Notes under the pieces: generated by a model
Told to the model about the DNA's origin: nothing
Seen by the model: only the letters and a program-made list of their open reading frames with translations
Databases searched by the model: none
Origin: Buddleja alternifolia
Lineage: Eukaryota; Streptophyta; Magnoliopsida; Lamiales; Scrophulariaceae
Reading direction: 5' to 3'
DNA length: 64,000 bases
Assembly (NCBI GenBank): GCA_019426215.1
Contig: CM033395.1
Coordinates: 15,738,569-15,802,568 of the forward strand
Program-made: the position numbers and the translations under genes
In this document: in pieces, positions 35,627 to 46,322 of the stretch
Layout of the letters: the number at the start of each line of letters is the position of its first letter
Position numbering within the stretch: the first letter of the stretch is position 1

Positions 35627-35808
35627 ACCAACGGGGTTGGTCCAAGTGGTAAGCAACTTGGTTCCGCTTAAGCAAGGTCTCGGGTTCAATTTCTTGTGTA
35701 CGCAGTTACCCTCGTTGGGAGACTCACCCACCAGGCCAGGTGTGCGACCCGGATCGACCAACAGATTAGTCCGTCAATGTTCGGGATACTGTGGTAGGAA
35801 ACTAAAAA
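35627..35808 (+). mobile_element. tRNA-derived SINE with 16-base target duplication
   Basis: A box A-like TGGTCCAAGTGG (35638-35649) and a box B-like GGTTCAATTTC (35683-35693) form an internal RNA polymerase III promoter. The insert ends in a short A run and is flanked by perfect copies of AAGCAACAGGCGGGCT (35611-35626 and 35809-35824). About 182 bases, non-coding, mobilised by LINE machinery. Confidence 0.85.
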
Positions 35809-36344
35809 AAGCAACAGGCGGGCTGCAAATGTTGGGCTAGGGCTACTGTTTGGGTTGTATTAGGCTCAACACATGTTTAATATTATGTTGGGCTCGGGCC
35901 AACGTAATTAATTCCTTTAATAGTAATTGGGCTTGGCCCATTCTCAGATAAATTCAATAGCCCAGCATAATATCAATTAAGAAGTGTTGGGCTTGCCTAG
36001 CACAAATTAATTAATGATTAGCCCAACACAAATTAATTCAATTAGGTATTGGGCTTGACCCAACACCAATTAATTCAATAGGATTGAATAAATATAGGGC
36101 TTTGACCCAAATTGCAATTGAATTATTGATTGGGTAAGACTCAACCCCAACTTTAACTAATTGGGTCAATCTTCTTCAAGCCTTCTTTGTAAATAAAATT
36201 TAATTTAACTTTTCTTAAATTGGATTTAATATAAATTAAATTATATTTCATTTACATAAATTAAATTAAGATTTAAATTATTAAACGAAATTAAATGGGA
36301 TTTAGTGTTGTCGATATTTTGAATCTATTTAATTTGCCCATCAA

Positions 36345-36725
36345 AGTTAAATGAGATTTAATTTTGTAATTGATTAAGTGGGACTTAATCAATGATTCAT
36401 GAGCCCATAGAAATTAAGTGGGACTAAATTTTACATTGATTGAAATTAATTTAATCTATCATGGAAATTGAGTAGGACTTGATTACATTTAGATTAAAGT
36501 TAATTTAATCATTCCCATTGAAATTAAGTGTGACTTGATATCACACTGATTGAAATTAATTTAATATTTTCATAGAAATTGAGCGGGACTTAATTTCACT
36601 AAGATCAAAATTGATTTAATCATTTTCATGAAAATTACGTGAGACTCGTTGTCACAATGATTGAAATCGGTTTAATCTTTATCATGAAAATTAAGTAGGA
36701 CTTAATTCCACTTAGATTAAAGTTG
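36345..36725 (+). repeat. Degenerate tandem repeat, about 60-base unit
   Basis: Six to seven copies of a unit built on GAAATTAAGTGGGACTTAAT, alternating with GATTGAAATTAATTTAAT. Divergence between copies is substantial. Confidence 0.7.
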
Positions 36726-37032
36726 CTAGGTTAATTCCGATCTAAATAGTCCATGAAAATGTGTAATAGTAGAATTGCTAGGTTTTTCTACGCTTTATAT
36801 GCATGTTAGCATGTAAGAAGTTAATATGCATTGTGAGACCTTGATTAAAATATTTAAAATTCTCCCAATTAAAATAATACCAAGTTAGTAAGGGATGTGG
36901 GACATCCTCTCCCTCCACTAAGCTTAATGAAATTAAAATTACGACCAATGTGTAATGCTTCCCAGTTATGGAGGTTATGCATTCGGAAATAATTTGAATT
37001 TTTGTTAAGGGCATGGGATGTCTTAGTCGAAG

Positions 37033-37988
37033 CGGACACTTTCTCCAAGAATACCTATAAATAGGACTTCAACAACAAACAAAAAAAAGAAGCAACAATT
37101 TTATCAAAGCCAAATTGCTGTTGCATTAAAATCTCATCCCTTAAACTCTCAGAAAAGCCAGAAACTTCAAGAAACATCCAAATTGCTTTTCTTATATTCC
37201 TGAGACAGTCAACAAATATCTCAAACATTCTTTTTGCAGAAACCAGATTCCTACTGAGATATTACCAAGTTGTTTGAACTTCATCAAAATCAAACAAACC
37301 TTTTAGAAAATCCCATCCAAGCCTCGCGATCTGTGTGAAGTCGAAGTTGGATACTTGCATCATTTCTGGGTGAAAGAAGCAAGACGGTTGAAGTGATTTG
37401 AAGCAGAAATCTGTGTGATCAAGGAGCTCAAGTCATCGACATCCATCTCTCCCTAATTTGTAGAAGATTCTGTGTGATTCTTTGAGAATCATTTTAGTGG
37501 ATTGCCTCCAAGTGCAAAGGAGAAGAAGGACGTAGTTGGGATTACACCACCCAACGAACCTTACAAATATTGTGTTATTTACTTTTCAGTCATTTCATTC
37601 ATCTATCATATCACTGCATAAGTAAAACACAATCAAAAGCTAAGCACCTAAGAAACATCTTGTGACGCTAAAACTTTCAAAGAGAAGACTCCAAAATCAT
37701 TCCGCTGTGCTAACCCTGATTAAAAGAACTGAACGCTTAACCTACAAGGTCAAAGTATTCAATTCCTGAAGTCTAAATTAACTTTATAAAACAGTCTTCA
37801 TTAGACGCTTCACAAAGTCTCAAATATCTTATGTGAACGCTAAGGTGAAGCGTCACACTCTTCAAGCGCCTATCATTTCAAGCGTCCAAATACGTTTAAT
37901 ACGAAATTTTTTTTTAAGTCGAAAAAGACTTAAAGGGTCTATTCAACCCCCCCTTCTAGACCCTTTCGTATGCCACTTGGGACCAACA
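37033..37988 (+). repeat. 5' LTR of element B, lacking most of U3
   Basis: Identical to 49311-50265 except for about three changes: one C/G near 37383, one A/G in GTCTAAATTAAC, and one T of run length near 37913. It begins abruptly at CGGACACTTTCTCC. The TATA box at 37056 remains but the upstream U3 with the AAGCGTC cluster is missing. Transcription from this copy is therefore likely weakened. Confidence 0.9.
37056..37063 (+). promoter_or_regulatory. TATA box of LTR B (5' copy)
   Basis: TATAAATA in ACCTATAAATAGGAC, retained only 23 bases inside the truncation point. Confidence 0.7.
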
Positions 37989-37990
37989 AG

Positions 37991-38002
37991 TGGTATCAGA
38001 GC
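37991..38002 (+). other. Primer binding site of element B
   Basis: TGGTATCAGAGC, a perfect match to the initiator tRNA-Met complement used by copia elements, two bases after the LTR end. Confidence 0.9.
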
Positions 38003-38094
38003 GGTTAATTTTGAAATTTTAAAATTTCCAAGCATAACTGCTTGTTTAGATCTTTTTCTTTCAAAATCTAGTTGCTTTTTTTTAAAGCTTAGAT

Positions 38095-40008
38095 ATGGCA
38101 TTTGCTAAAGTTCCCAAATTGACAGAATCAAATTTTGACACATGGAAAGTCAAAGCATTTACGTATTTATGTTCATGCGATGATGACATGTGCGATATTA
38201 TTTCAGATGGGCCAATCAAAATATACAAAGTTATCACAAGAGCGCCTGGAGCCACAGAAGAAACCCCTGATGGTTACGTTGAAAAACCAAAACAAGAATG
38301 GTCTCCAGATGAGCGTCGAAGAGCTAACTTGGACAATGTTGGTCGCAACGCTCTGTATACGGCTATTGGTGATAATGATAACTTATTCAATAAAATCAAA
38401 TCTTGCAAAACGACTAAAGAAATATGGGATAAGCTGGCTACAATCTGTGGTGGTTCAGCTCAAATCAAAGAAAACAAACTTTCCATTGCTAAGGAAAAGT
38501 TTAACGGATTTAAGATGCTACCCAATGAAACACTAGAGCAATTGGATATAAGATTCACAGCTCTTGTTACAGAACTTACGTCATTGGGAATGGACTTACA
38601 GAATCGAGAAATGGTGGTTAAGATCTTTAGAAGTCTACCAAGTAAATTCTTGATGAAGACAACAGCTATGAGAGAATCAAACATGCTGGATCTCCTAACT
38701 CCAGAAGACGCCTTTTCAGAGATAAAAGCTTTTGAGTTCGAGTTGAACTCTGCTAGTGACATTGTGAGTAATCCAGTGATTGAATCTGGAGCTCTCATTG
38801 CATCAATCAAAGGCAAATCGGGTAACAAAGGAAAGAATTCGGACATTAATGAGGAAGAAGAGTTGGCTTTGCTGAATAGATTCAGGAAGTTCTTGAGATA
38901 TGAAAAGAAAGGAAAAGGTCCTAATAATCAAGGACAAAGTTCATATCAAGCGCCTTCTCCCATACAACAACAGTTTCAAGCGCCTCAATATTCTGTTCCT
39001 TTACCTCAAGCGCCTACTCAATATCAAGCGTCTACTCAAAATCTTCCAGCTCCAGTGGTTTCTAAACCACACACTGCAAGGCTAACAAGTGAACAAAAAA
39101 TGAAAACCAATCTTTGTTATAATTGCAGGAAACCGGGGCACTACCAGGTAAATTATCCCTATCCAAATGTATCCAAGCCCTCAAGGCAGGATTACTTGGA
39201 TAGAAACCAATTCAGGAGCAACCTTCGACAACAAGGTTTGCTTGCGGAATCAGAACCAGCATCAGCACCTGAAGATTTAGAATCATCAGACGAAAGTAGT
39301 GATGATGATGAGCCGATAGATGACTCAGCGCTCATATGTCTCATGGCCAGAGATGATGAAGCGTCCCCTGAGGTAATCAATGAATTATCAATTCCTCTTT
39401 CTTATGATGAATTACTTGACAAAGTCAAAGAATATTACAATGAATGTCAAGAAGCTGCCAAAATATATCAAAATGATCTCGCTATTATTTCATCACTCAA
39501 AAACGATAAAGTAACGCTCAGAGCAGAGTTGCAAATTCAGCAACAGTGCATTGAGAAAAACCAATCGCTTGAGAGTGAAGTTATTCAATTGAGAGGTGAT
39601 ATTGATATAATAGTCAAGAGAGAAGCTGATCTGATGGCTAGACTTGCCAAGTCAGAACAGCTCATCTCATCGTTGTCCAAAGCATCCAGAAAGCTCGACA
39701 ATGTGACTGAAATAACAAGGTTGTTTGGAGAAAAGACCGGTTTAGGATGCAATGAATTCGGTAAACAACCAAACAAACCTAATGTTACGGCAAACAACAA
39801 AGGAAAGGGTGTTTTCTTTGTTAAGAAAAGTTCACAAGGTCAAACTCAAAATGAACCAAGGGACAATGGTAAGAGGCCAAATGAGAAAGTCAAAACTAAC
39901 TCAGACAAGGGTAAGGCTAAAGCAAATGATCACAAAGACAGACTCATCCAAACGCTCAAAAAGCTAAGGATAAATCTAGTCACTGTGAATCAAGCGCTAA
40001 GCGTCTAG
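38095..40008 (+). CDS. gag: Gag of SIRE-like element B
   Basis: 637 codons from an ATG 93 bases after the primer site. It forms the capsid of virus-like particles and binds genomic RNA. An N-terminal UBN2-type gag domain (LTESNFDTWKVKAFTYL; ETLEQLDIRFTALV near residue 145) is followed by a Gln/Pro-rich linker (about 280-320), a zinc knuckle at 341-354, an acidic serine-rich stretch (about 400) and a coiled coil (about 450-560). The knuckle reads C341-X2-C344-X4-H349 but the last ligand, expected Cys at 354, is Tyr (TAT at 39154-39156), so RNA binding may be impaired. The frame ends early at TAG 40006; the family sequence continues in the next frame (to 40295), pointing to one base missing in the A run at 39958-39962. 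Confidence 0.9.
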   Translation: MAFAKVPKLTESNFDTWKVKAFTYLCSCDDDMCDIISDGPIKIYKVITRAPGATEETPDGYVEKPKQEWSPDERRRANLDNVGRNALYTAIGDNDNLFNKIKSCKTTKEIWDKLATICGGSAQIKENKLSIAKEKFNGFKMLPNETLEQLDIRFTALVTELTSLGMDLQNREMVVKIFRSLPSKFLMKTTAMRESNMLDLLTPEDAFSEIKAFEFELNSASDIVSNPVIESGALIASIKGKSGNKGKNSDINEEEELALLNRFRKFLRYEKKGKGPNNQGQSSYQAPSPIQQQFQAPQYSVPLPQAPTQYQASTQNLPAPVVSKPHTARLTSEQKMKTNLCYNCRKPGHYQVNYPYPNVSKPSRQDYLDRNQFRSNLRQQGLLAESEPASAPEDLESSDESSDDDEPIDDSALICLMARDDEASPEVINELSIPLSYDELLDKVKEYYNECQEAAKIYQNDLAIISSLKNDKVTLRAELQIQQQCIEKNQSLESEVIQLRGDIDIIVKREADLMARLAKSEQLISSLSKASRKLDNVTEITRLFGEKTGLGCNEFGKQPNKPNVTANNKGKGVFFVKKSSQGQTQNEPRDNGKRPNEKVKTNSDKGKAKANDHKDRLIQTLKKLRINLVTVNQALSV

Positions 40009-40016
40009 CACCAAAC

Positions 40017-40295
40017 GTGCAACTCAAGCCAGAGCCAAGGAAATACCAGCGTCGATATCCAAAACAGTCAAGATCATATTATCGATACTATGATAATTAT
40101 GATTATGACTATTATTATAATCGTGGATATTATTATACATCCAAAAATTACACACAGCACAAGGTGAAACCCAAAAAGGCCAATATTCCTACTATGAAGA
40201 CAAGGCAAATTTGGGTTCCTAAAGTTCTAATTAACACTAACAAGGATACTAATGTTGAAGGACCCAAGCAACAATGGGTACCTAAACAGAAATAG
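40017..40295 (+). CDS. Gag C-terminal extension / linker before protease, shifted frame
   Basis: Continuation of gag in the -1 frame. It has a Tyr-rich region (YYRYYDNYDYDYYYNRGYYY) and ends with two copies of a WVPK motif, common just before protease in copia polyproteins. The GTG at 40017 is only where an open frame begins and is not a proposed start. It stops at TAG 40293 and pol opens in yet another frame at 40310. Confidence 0.65.
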   Translation: MQLKPEPRKYQRRYPKQSRSYYRYYDNYDYDYYYNRGYYYTSKNYTQHKVKPKKANIPTMKTRQIWVPKVLINTNKDTNVEGPKQQWVPKQK

Positions 40296-40309
40296 AACTT
40301 CCCTTTTGA

Positions 40310-43300
40310 TTGCAGGTACCTAGAGCTAAAGTCAATACATCTGTTTGGTATTTTGATAGTGGATCGTCAAGGCACATGACAGGTTCCAAAGATCTTTTGA
40401 TCAACTATCAAGCTGCCAATGGTCCTCAGGTTGTATTTGGTGATAACTCCAAAGGTAAAACCAAAGGTATAGGTACTGTGCATAGGGGGAACATCATGAT
40501 AAGTGATGTTTATTTTGTTGAGGGTCTAAAGCACAATTTATTAAGCATAAGTCAATTCTGCGATAAAGGCTTTGAAGTCATATTCTCAAGTGACTATTGC
40601 TATATAAACGACGCTAAGACTAAATCTACTAAACTAAAAGGAAAAAGGAATAACAATGTATATTTGGTAGATTGGGGTTCAACACTTGATAACAACCCAA
40701 CATGCTTTGTTGCTAAAAATGAATCTAAAATGGGTTGGTTATGGCATAGAAAAATGAATCACCTCAACTTTAAGACAATCTCTCAGCTTATAAGTCAAAA
40801 TCTTGTAGAGGGATTGCCAAATGGACCATTTCATAAGGATCGCCTCTGTGACGCTTGTCAAATGGGTAAACAAGTTAAATCATCTTTCAAGAGAAAACCT
40901 CATCTATCTACTTCTAGAATACTTGAACTACTTCACATGGATTTGTTTGGACCTGTTCAAACAATCAGTGTAAGCGGTAAAAAGTATACTTTAGTGGTAG
41001 TAGACGATTTCTCTAGATTTACTTGGGTGGAATTTCTTTCATCCAAAGATGAAACATGTGACAAGTTAACAGCGCTTATTCGGCAACTTCAAACATTGAA
41101 AAATCTTAAGGTTGCAAGAATAAGAAGCGATCACGGTACTGAGTTTACTAACAAGGTTGTTGAGAAGTTTTGTGCAGAAAATGGAATACATCATGAGTAT
41201 TCAGCTCCCAGAACTCCCCAACAAAATGGTGTTGCTGAGCGCCGGAACCGAACGCTTAAGGAAGCCGCTAGGACTATGTTAGCTGAATCTAAGCTTGCTC
41301 CTAGATTTTGGGCCGAAGCGATCAACACTGCTTGTTACACTCAAAATCGATGCATGATCAACAAACAGCATGGAAAAACTCCATATGAACTGTGGAAGGG
41401 ACGTAAGCCAAATATTTCATACTTTCACGTCTTTGGTTCTAAATGTTTTATTCATAATAATGGATCCCAAAGCCTAAAGACTTTTGATCCTAAAGCGGAT
41501 GAAGGAATCTTTCTAGGCTACGCCAAAAATGGAAAGAATTTTCGCATTCTCAATAAGATCAAATCGAAGGTTGAGGAATCTATTCATGTTGTGTTTGATG
41601 ATGCTAACCAAGAGCCGAGTAAGGTAAGTGTAAATGATGTAGGAGTTGAAGATCTATGTCATCAAGCGTCCAAAATTACTATTGATGAAGATACTGACGA
41701 TGATGATGAGATCTCAGTGCCTCCTCCTAAGAATACTCGTGAAATCAATCTAAATTATCATGTAAGAAACACGGATGATCATGAAAAGAATGATCATCAA
41801 GTGCAAAGAAGGAATCATGAACTTGAAGCGCCAACGCAGGAGAATGGTCAAGCGAATGATTCTCAAGCGCCTGTTCATTCTCAAAACCCCTTCCAAACAG
41901 ATAGACTATGGTTACGTGACCATCCACCTGAGCAAATCATTGGAGATATTGAAGCACCAGTTAGAACTAGAGCCGCTACATTTAATGAGGCTATGTTCGC
42001 AAGCTTTCTATCTCAAATGGAACCTAAGAAAGTGGATGAAGCGTTAAGTGATCCAAGTTGGATTGAAGCTATGCAAGAAGAGCTCAATCAGTTTGAGCGA
42101 AATAAAGTTTGGATGCTAGTACCAAGACCAACTCATCAAGGAGTTATTGGAACTAGATGGGTATATAGAAACAAGATGGATGAGGACGGCATTGTTGTAA
42201 GAAACAAGGCCAGACTCGTAGCTCAAGGATACTGCCAAGAGGAGGGCATTGACTTTGATGAGACTTACGCTCCTGTTGCTCGTCTTGAAGCAATCCGCAT
42301 GTTTCTAGCGTACGCAGCGTTTAACAAGTTTACAGTATTTCAAATGGACGTAAAGAGTGCCTTCCTGAATGGTAAACTCCAAGAAGAAGTGTATGTGGAG
42401 CAACCTCCAGGATTCATCAACAATCATGGTAAGGGTATGGTTTACAAGCTCGAAAAAGCACTTTATGGGCTTAAGCAAGCACCTCGAGCATGGTATGACA
42501 CTCTCTCTATCTTTCTTATTGGTAAAGGTTTTTCAAAAGGCAGCGTTGACACAACGTTATTTAAAATTACCAATGATGAAGATATTCTCTTAGTTCAAAT
42601 TTACGTTGATGACATTATATTTGGTTCTACTAATAAGCGTCTGTGTGAGAAATTTTCGAAAATGATGCAAGAACAATTTGAAATGAGCATGATGGGTGAA
42701 TTAACCTTCTTCTTAGGACTACAAGTTAAACAACTCCCTAATGGCATATTTATCAACCAAGCTAAATATACACGAGATATGATTAAGAAATTTGGTATGG
42801 AAAATGCATCATATTCAAAAATTCCAATGAGCCAAACGCTTAAGTTAGATAAAGATGAAAGTGGAAAGAAAGTTGATATCACTAATTATAGAGGTATCAT
42901 AGGATCACTTCTTTATCTCACTGCCAGTAGACCTGATATTATGTTTTCGGTATGTATGTGTGCACGATTCCAAGCTGATCCTAAAGAGTCACACTTGACT
43001 GCTGCCAAGAAAATCCTTAAATACCTAAAAGGCACACAACATGTGGGCTTATGGTATCCCAGGGATTCTCCTTTTGAACTAATCGGTTACTCAGATGCAG
43101 ATTTTGCAGGTTGCAAAATAGATCGTAAAAGCACTAGTGGTACTTGTCAATTCTTAGGTGATAGGTTAGTTTCATGGCATAGCAAGAAACAACAATCCAT
43201 AGCTACCTCCACAGCCGAAGCTGAGTATGTAGCTGCAGGAAGTTGTTGTGCACAAGTTCTATGGATGAGGCAACAACTTAGAGATTACGGAACAATCTTA

Positions 43301-43549
43301 GGACCAACTCCCATTCATTGTGATAACCAAAGCGCTTTAGCCATGACTCAAAACCCTGTTCTTCATTCAAGAACCAAACACATTGACATTAGATACCATT
43401 TCCTTCGTGACCACGTTCAAAAGAAAGATATCTCCATGCACTTCATTGGAACTGACAAACAACTGGCAGATATTTTCACCAAAGCACTCAATGAACAACG
43501 TTTTCTCACTTTGAGAAGTGAACTAGGTATGATTGATTTAAACGCTTGA
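40310..43549 (+). CDS. pol: Pol of SIRE-like element B: protease, integrase, RT, RNase H
   Basis: 1079 codons without interruption. Aspartic protease ([10 protein letters not shown], active Asp at residue 16), GAG-pre-integrase zinc region ([18 protein letters not shown]), integrase core with the DDE residues in [16 protein letters not shown] and [10 protein letters not shown], then RT with [10 protein letters not shown] (about 679), [12 protein letters not shown] and YVDDIIFG (about 765), and RNase H with [17 protein letters not shown] and [10 protein letters not shown] near the end. The order protease-integrase-RT-RNase H defines Ty1/copia. All key residues are present, so this unit looks competent. 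It is not in frame with gag and has no ATG at its start, so it needs recoding or the interruption is damage. Confidence 0.95.
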   Translation: MQVPRAKVNTSVWYFDSGSSRHMTGSKDLLINYQAANGPQVVFGDNSKGKTKGIGTVHRGNIMISDVYFVEGLKHNLLSISQFCDKGFEVIFSSDYCYINDAKTKSTKLKGKRNNNVYLVDWGSTLDNNPTCFVAKNESKMGWLWHRKMNHLNFKTISQLISQNLVEGLPNGPFHKDRLCDACQMGKQVKSSFKRKPHLSTSRILELLHMDLFGPVQTISVSGKKYTLVVVDDFSRFTWVEFLSSKDETCDKLTALIRQLQTLKNLKVARIRSDHGTEFTNKVVEKFCAENGIHHEYSAPRTPQQNGVAERRNRTLKEAARTMLAESKLAPRFWAEAINTACYTQNRCMINKQHGKTPYELWKGRKPNISYFHVFGSKCFIHNNGSQSLKTFDPKADEGIFLGYAKNGKNFRILNKIKSKVEESIHVVFDDANQEPSKVSVNDVGVEDLCHQASKITIDEDTDDDDEISVPPPKNTREINLNYHVRNTDDHEKNDHQVQRRNHELEAPTQENGQANDSQAPVHSQNPFQTDRLWLRDHPPEQIIGDIEAPVRTRAATFNEAMFASFLSQMEPKKVDEALSDPSWIEAMQEELNQFERNKVWMLVPRPTHQGVIGTRWVYRNKMDEDGIVVRNKARLVAQGYCQEEGIDFDETYAPVARLEAIRMFLAYAAFNKFTVFQMDVKSAFLNGKLQEEVYVEQPPGFINNHGKGMVYKLEKALYGLKQAPRAWYDTLSIFLIGKGFSKGSVDTTLFKITNDEDILLVQIYVDDIIFGSTNKRLCEKFSKMMQEQFEMSMMGELTFFLGLQVKQLPNGIFINQAKYTRDMIKKFGMENASYSKIPMSQTLKLDKDESGKKVDITNYRGIIGSLLYLTASRPDIMFSVCMCARFQADPKESHLTAAKKILKYLKGTQHVGLWYPRDSPFELIGYSDADFAGCKIDRKSTSGTCQFLGDRLVSWHSKKQQSIATSTAEAEYVAAGSCCAQVLWMRQQLRDYGTILGPTPIHCDNQSALAMTQNPVLHSRTKHIDIRYHFLRDHVQKKDISMHFIGTDKQLADIFTKALNEQRFLTLRSELGMIDLNA

Positions 43550-44335
43550 TCATGAAGCATCATATTTTATTAGGCATATAATTTAGGGGGAATCCACTTA
43601 AGTTATATCTCACAATATTCTTAAACAAATTTTTTACTTGATCATAACTGTAAGCGTCAATGATAAAAATTTTCAGATGCATAATCATCAACGCTCAGCT
43701 CTATGTTTGCATAAAATATTGAATGCTCAAAATATTGAAAAGTCTTTTGACTTCAAGCGTCCATCTTATCAGCTAAGCGCTGAATAGTTTATCAAAAATT
43801 TATAAAATATTTTCGTTACAAGCCATGCATAAAATTTTTCAAACTTCTTTCAAGGTCGTGGGTAGACTCAAAGGTCTATTTTGTAATCTACTCACACGCC
43901 TCTATCACATCAAACTGGCGGGTACTCAATTTTTTTAAAAATGACGGTTCAGAGATAGCACGTGTTTGTGTACGTGTCAGTGTACAAACATGCGCGTGTG
44001 TTACACTCTAAAAATACCAAACGTTAATTTTTCTTTAACTCGGATGTCAAATCTTTATATATGAGAATTACCAAATGTAACTTCTCTCTTTTACACAAAA
44101 CTCGCGTCCGCAGTTAATAAATTTATGGCTAAGATTCAACAGTTATTACACGTGTTTAAATCCTACTAAGACTACATAACACAAGTTTCAAAACTCTTTA
44201 CTGTGTCATTTAAAACACAAACTCTGCAGAAAAAGTAACTTACTTTCTATTCACGCATATCTGCAAATCTCTCTTTATCTCTCTCAATACAACAGAAAAT
44301 CTCAGTTCATCTTCTTCGTTTTAAACAAAAAAAAA
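43550..44335 (+). other. Spacer between pol and third ORF of element B
   Basis: No gene. The last 300 bases are shared with element A upstream of its third ORF. A TATA-like TTTATATATGAG lies at about 44053, which could start a separate transcript, but A does not conserve it. Confidence 0.5.
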
Positions 44336-45328
44336 ATGGCACCAAAGAAATCATCATCTACTTCTGCTGAAATTACCATCAAGGTAACTGAAGGTCTTGT
44401 TGTCGACTGGAAATTCCTATATGAACAAACTCAGATCAACCTGACGGACGTAATGGACATGGTCGTCCAAGCTGGGCTCAAACCCTTCTTAACCCAATAC
44501 TCTTATATGTTTCCTACTGAAGTTGAAACTTTCTGGAAGACTGCTACCCTTTCAGAGGACAAGAAGTCCATCTCTTGTAAAATTCCCTTCTCCAAGAAGG
44601 AGTCTCCAAAGGAATTCATCCTATCTGCTTCCACCATTGCCAAGAACTTCAATTTGCCTAATGAGGGTGAGGCACTGGATTCTGTTACGTTAAAACAAAT
44701 TAAGGAAGCATGGGCAATCATGAGTGCGTACGACGACGTTCCTTACACTCAATACTTCGAGAAGAAAGATCTGGTGTCCAAATACCGGTTATTGGCTGAT
44801 TTCTGCAGCAAGATCATAGAATGCCGCGTGGGAACCTTTGATAAGGTAAATCCTGTCCAATTTCAGATGATGGTTGCTATACTCTTCAACATCAAAATCA
44901 ACTGGAGTGAGTACATCTTCGGACGGTTTCGGGACAGTCTAAGCGCTTCAAATAAGCCTTATGGACTCATCCTGAGTGACATCTTGTTTAAATCGAATTG
45001 TGTGTACTCGTCTGGACTTCCGTTGAATAAGTCCAAGTTGTTGGGAAAAAGGATTCTGACCAATATGTTCAATCCTCCAAAAGTTAGTGGTGCGGCTAGA
45101 CCCCTATCTGAGCGACTGGAAGAACGCCAACTGCTTGCTCAAAAGGCTGAGAGACCAGTGCCAGAGGAAGCTGTGAAGCGTCCAGCAGCAACGAAGAAGA
45201 GAGCCCCCAGAAAACCCAAAGTTAAAATTGCCGTCCCCTCTCAAAAGATTGATGAGGAAACTGATGAAGATGCCGAGGACAAGTTGCCTCTCAAAAGACG
45301 AAAGCTGAAGGGATCATTAAGCAAATAG
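44336..45328 (+). CDS. Third ORF of element B, N-terminal part
   Basis: Starts with an ATG preceded by an A run, giving MAPKKSSSTSAE. The N-terminal globular region is strongly conserved with element A: VDWKFLYE, LTQYSYMFP, SAYDDVPY, LADFCSK, ECRVGTFDK and INWSEYIF. A lysine/proline-rich linker (about 45170-45250) and an acidic stretch follow. The frame runs into TAG at 45326 because of a one-base loss in the A run at about 45300-45303; the rest continues in the next frame. The fold is unknown to me. No signal peptide or membrane segment is present. Confidence 0.75.
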   Translation: MAPKKSSSTSAEITIKVTEGLVVDWKFLYEQTQINLTDVMDMVVQAGLKPFLTQYSYMFPTEVETFWKTATLSEDKKSISCKIPFSKKESPKEFILSASTIAKNFNLPNEGEALDSVTLKQIKEAWAIMSAYDDVPYTQYFEKKDLVSKYRLLADFCSKIIECRVGTFDKVNPVQFQMMVAILFNIKINWSEYIFGRFRDSLSASNKPYGLILSDILFKSNCVYSSGLPLNKSKLLGKRILTNMFNPPKVSGAARPLSERLEERQLLAQKAERPVPEEAVKRPAATKKRAPRKPKVKIAVPSQKIDEETDEDAEDKLPLKRRKLKGSLSK

Positions 45329-45456
45329 ACTTTGAAGAACCAGCTGTTGATCCTCCCGCTCCTCCGGCTAAACTAGTTGAAGGAGTCAACATTAAGAAAA
45401 TCTTTAAGCGTTCCAGGACTAGCAAGCGTCAAGCTACTCCTGAAGAGCCTGAGACA

Positions 45457-45590
45457 GTTGAGCCAAGCGCTCAAGTTGCTGTTGAGCCAAGCGCTCAAGT
45501 TGCCGTTGAGCCAAGCGCTCAAGTTGTAGTTGAGCCAAGCGCTCAAGATGCTGCTGTTGAGCCAAGCGCTCCAGAAACTGCTGTTGAGCT
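45457..45590 (+). repeat. 24-base in-frame tandem repeat
   Basis: Five to six copies of a unit starting GTTGAGCCAAGCGCTCAAG, encoding VEPSAQVA-like repeats. A and C lack the array, so it expanded in the B lineage. Confidence 0.85.
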
Positions 45591-45601
45591 TAGTTCTCAG
45601 G

Positions 45602-45685
45602 GTAAGTTTATTTCTTCCCACAGCATTTCTATTCCTACATCTGTAGAAGATCCTGCTCTTATAGAGGATGGCTCTTGTTTTTCAG
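45602..45685 (+). other. Probable intron in the third ORF of element B (84 bases)
   Basis: Donor CAGG|GTAAGT, acceptor TTTTTCAG|CT, with a T-rich tract before the acceptor. The site matches the intron of C (6205-6283). The length is a multiple of three and has no stop, so both spliced and unspliced RNA stay in frame here. Confidence 0.65.
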
Positions 45686-46322
45686 CTATAGTTCCAGCTG
45701 CTGCTGAAGTGTCCACAGATGTTCTGTTGGATGTGGACCTGACTGGAGTTGTAGCTATCGCTCAAGATGTTGCCGCTGAAGTAGCTGCAATTGAACCTGA
45801 GGAACCTGCTACTTTAACAGAGGCACGTTCAGAAGATCAGAACGCTGCTGAAGACGTTAGAGCTCCTCGTCACTTCTTTCAACTCGATCCGCTGAAGACA
45901 ATTGATCATTCAATTAACTATATGCCCCCAGCGCTCGACGAAGATTTCATTCCTGCAGGATATAATATAGAAAGATATATTGCTGCAGAAGCTGACGCTG
46001 CAAGACTGATTGACTTTGACAGCGCAATCAAAGCAACCGTTCTAGACAGACCAGGAGACAGACCTCCTAGATGTGCCGTGGATGTGGCTTACTATCTTGA
46101 CAATGGCCACAGCAGACCAACTGGGTTCGCGCTAAGGGATTACACTGTTCGTGTGTATGATCCTCTCCGTCCTAGCTTTCTCAATCCCTCAGAGTCAGTC
46201 TTGAACAGAGAAGGTTACACACATTTCCCACAGACGGCTCACAGCCCTGAAAATCTTGCATCGGTCCGTCCTCTCTGTCTATGGAAAAATAAAGGATTCA
46301 TGCTGGTGAGCGCCTTGAATCG

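Larger units (their letters stand above)
34764..37032 (+). other. Leader of element E, left part
   Basis: No gene is seen. It holds AT-rich sequence, a GC-rich patch (35320-35620) without a convincing ORF, a SINE (35627-35808), a block of degenerate repeats built on GGGCTTG.CCCAACA (about 35850-36180) and a second block of about 60-base repeats (36345-36725). It ends abruptly at the truncated LTR of element B. Confidence 0.5.

Noticed and set aside
40279..40315. Possible intron between GGGTACCT and TTGCAG|GTACC at the gag-pol junction
   Set aside because: 37 bases is below the usual minimum for plant introns, and the apparent sites come from a short direct repeat of GGTACCTA.
44050..44066. 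TATA-like TTTATATATGAG as promoter of the third ORF in B
   Set aside because: Not conserved at the matching place in A; AT-rich sequence makes chance occurrence likely.
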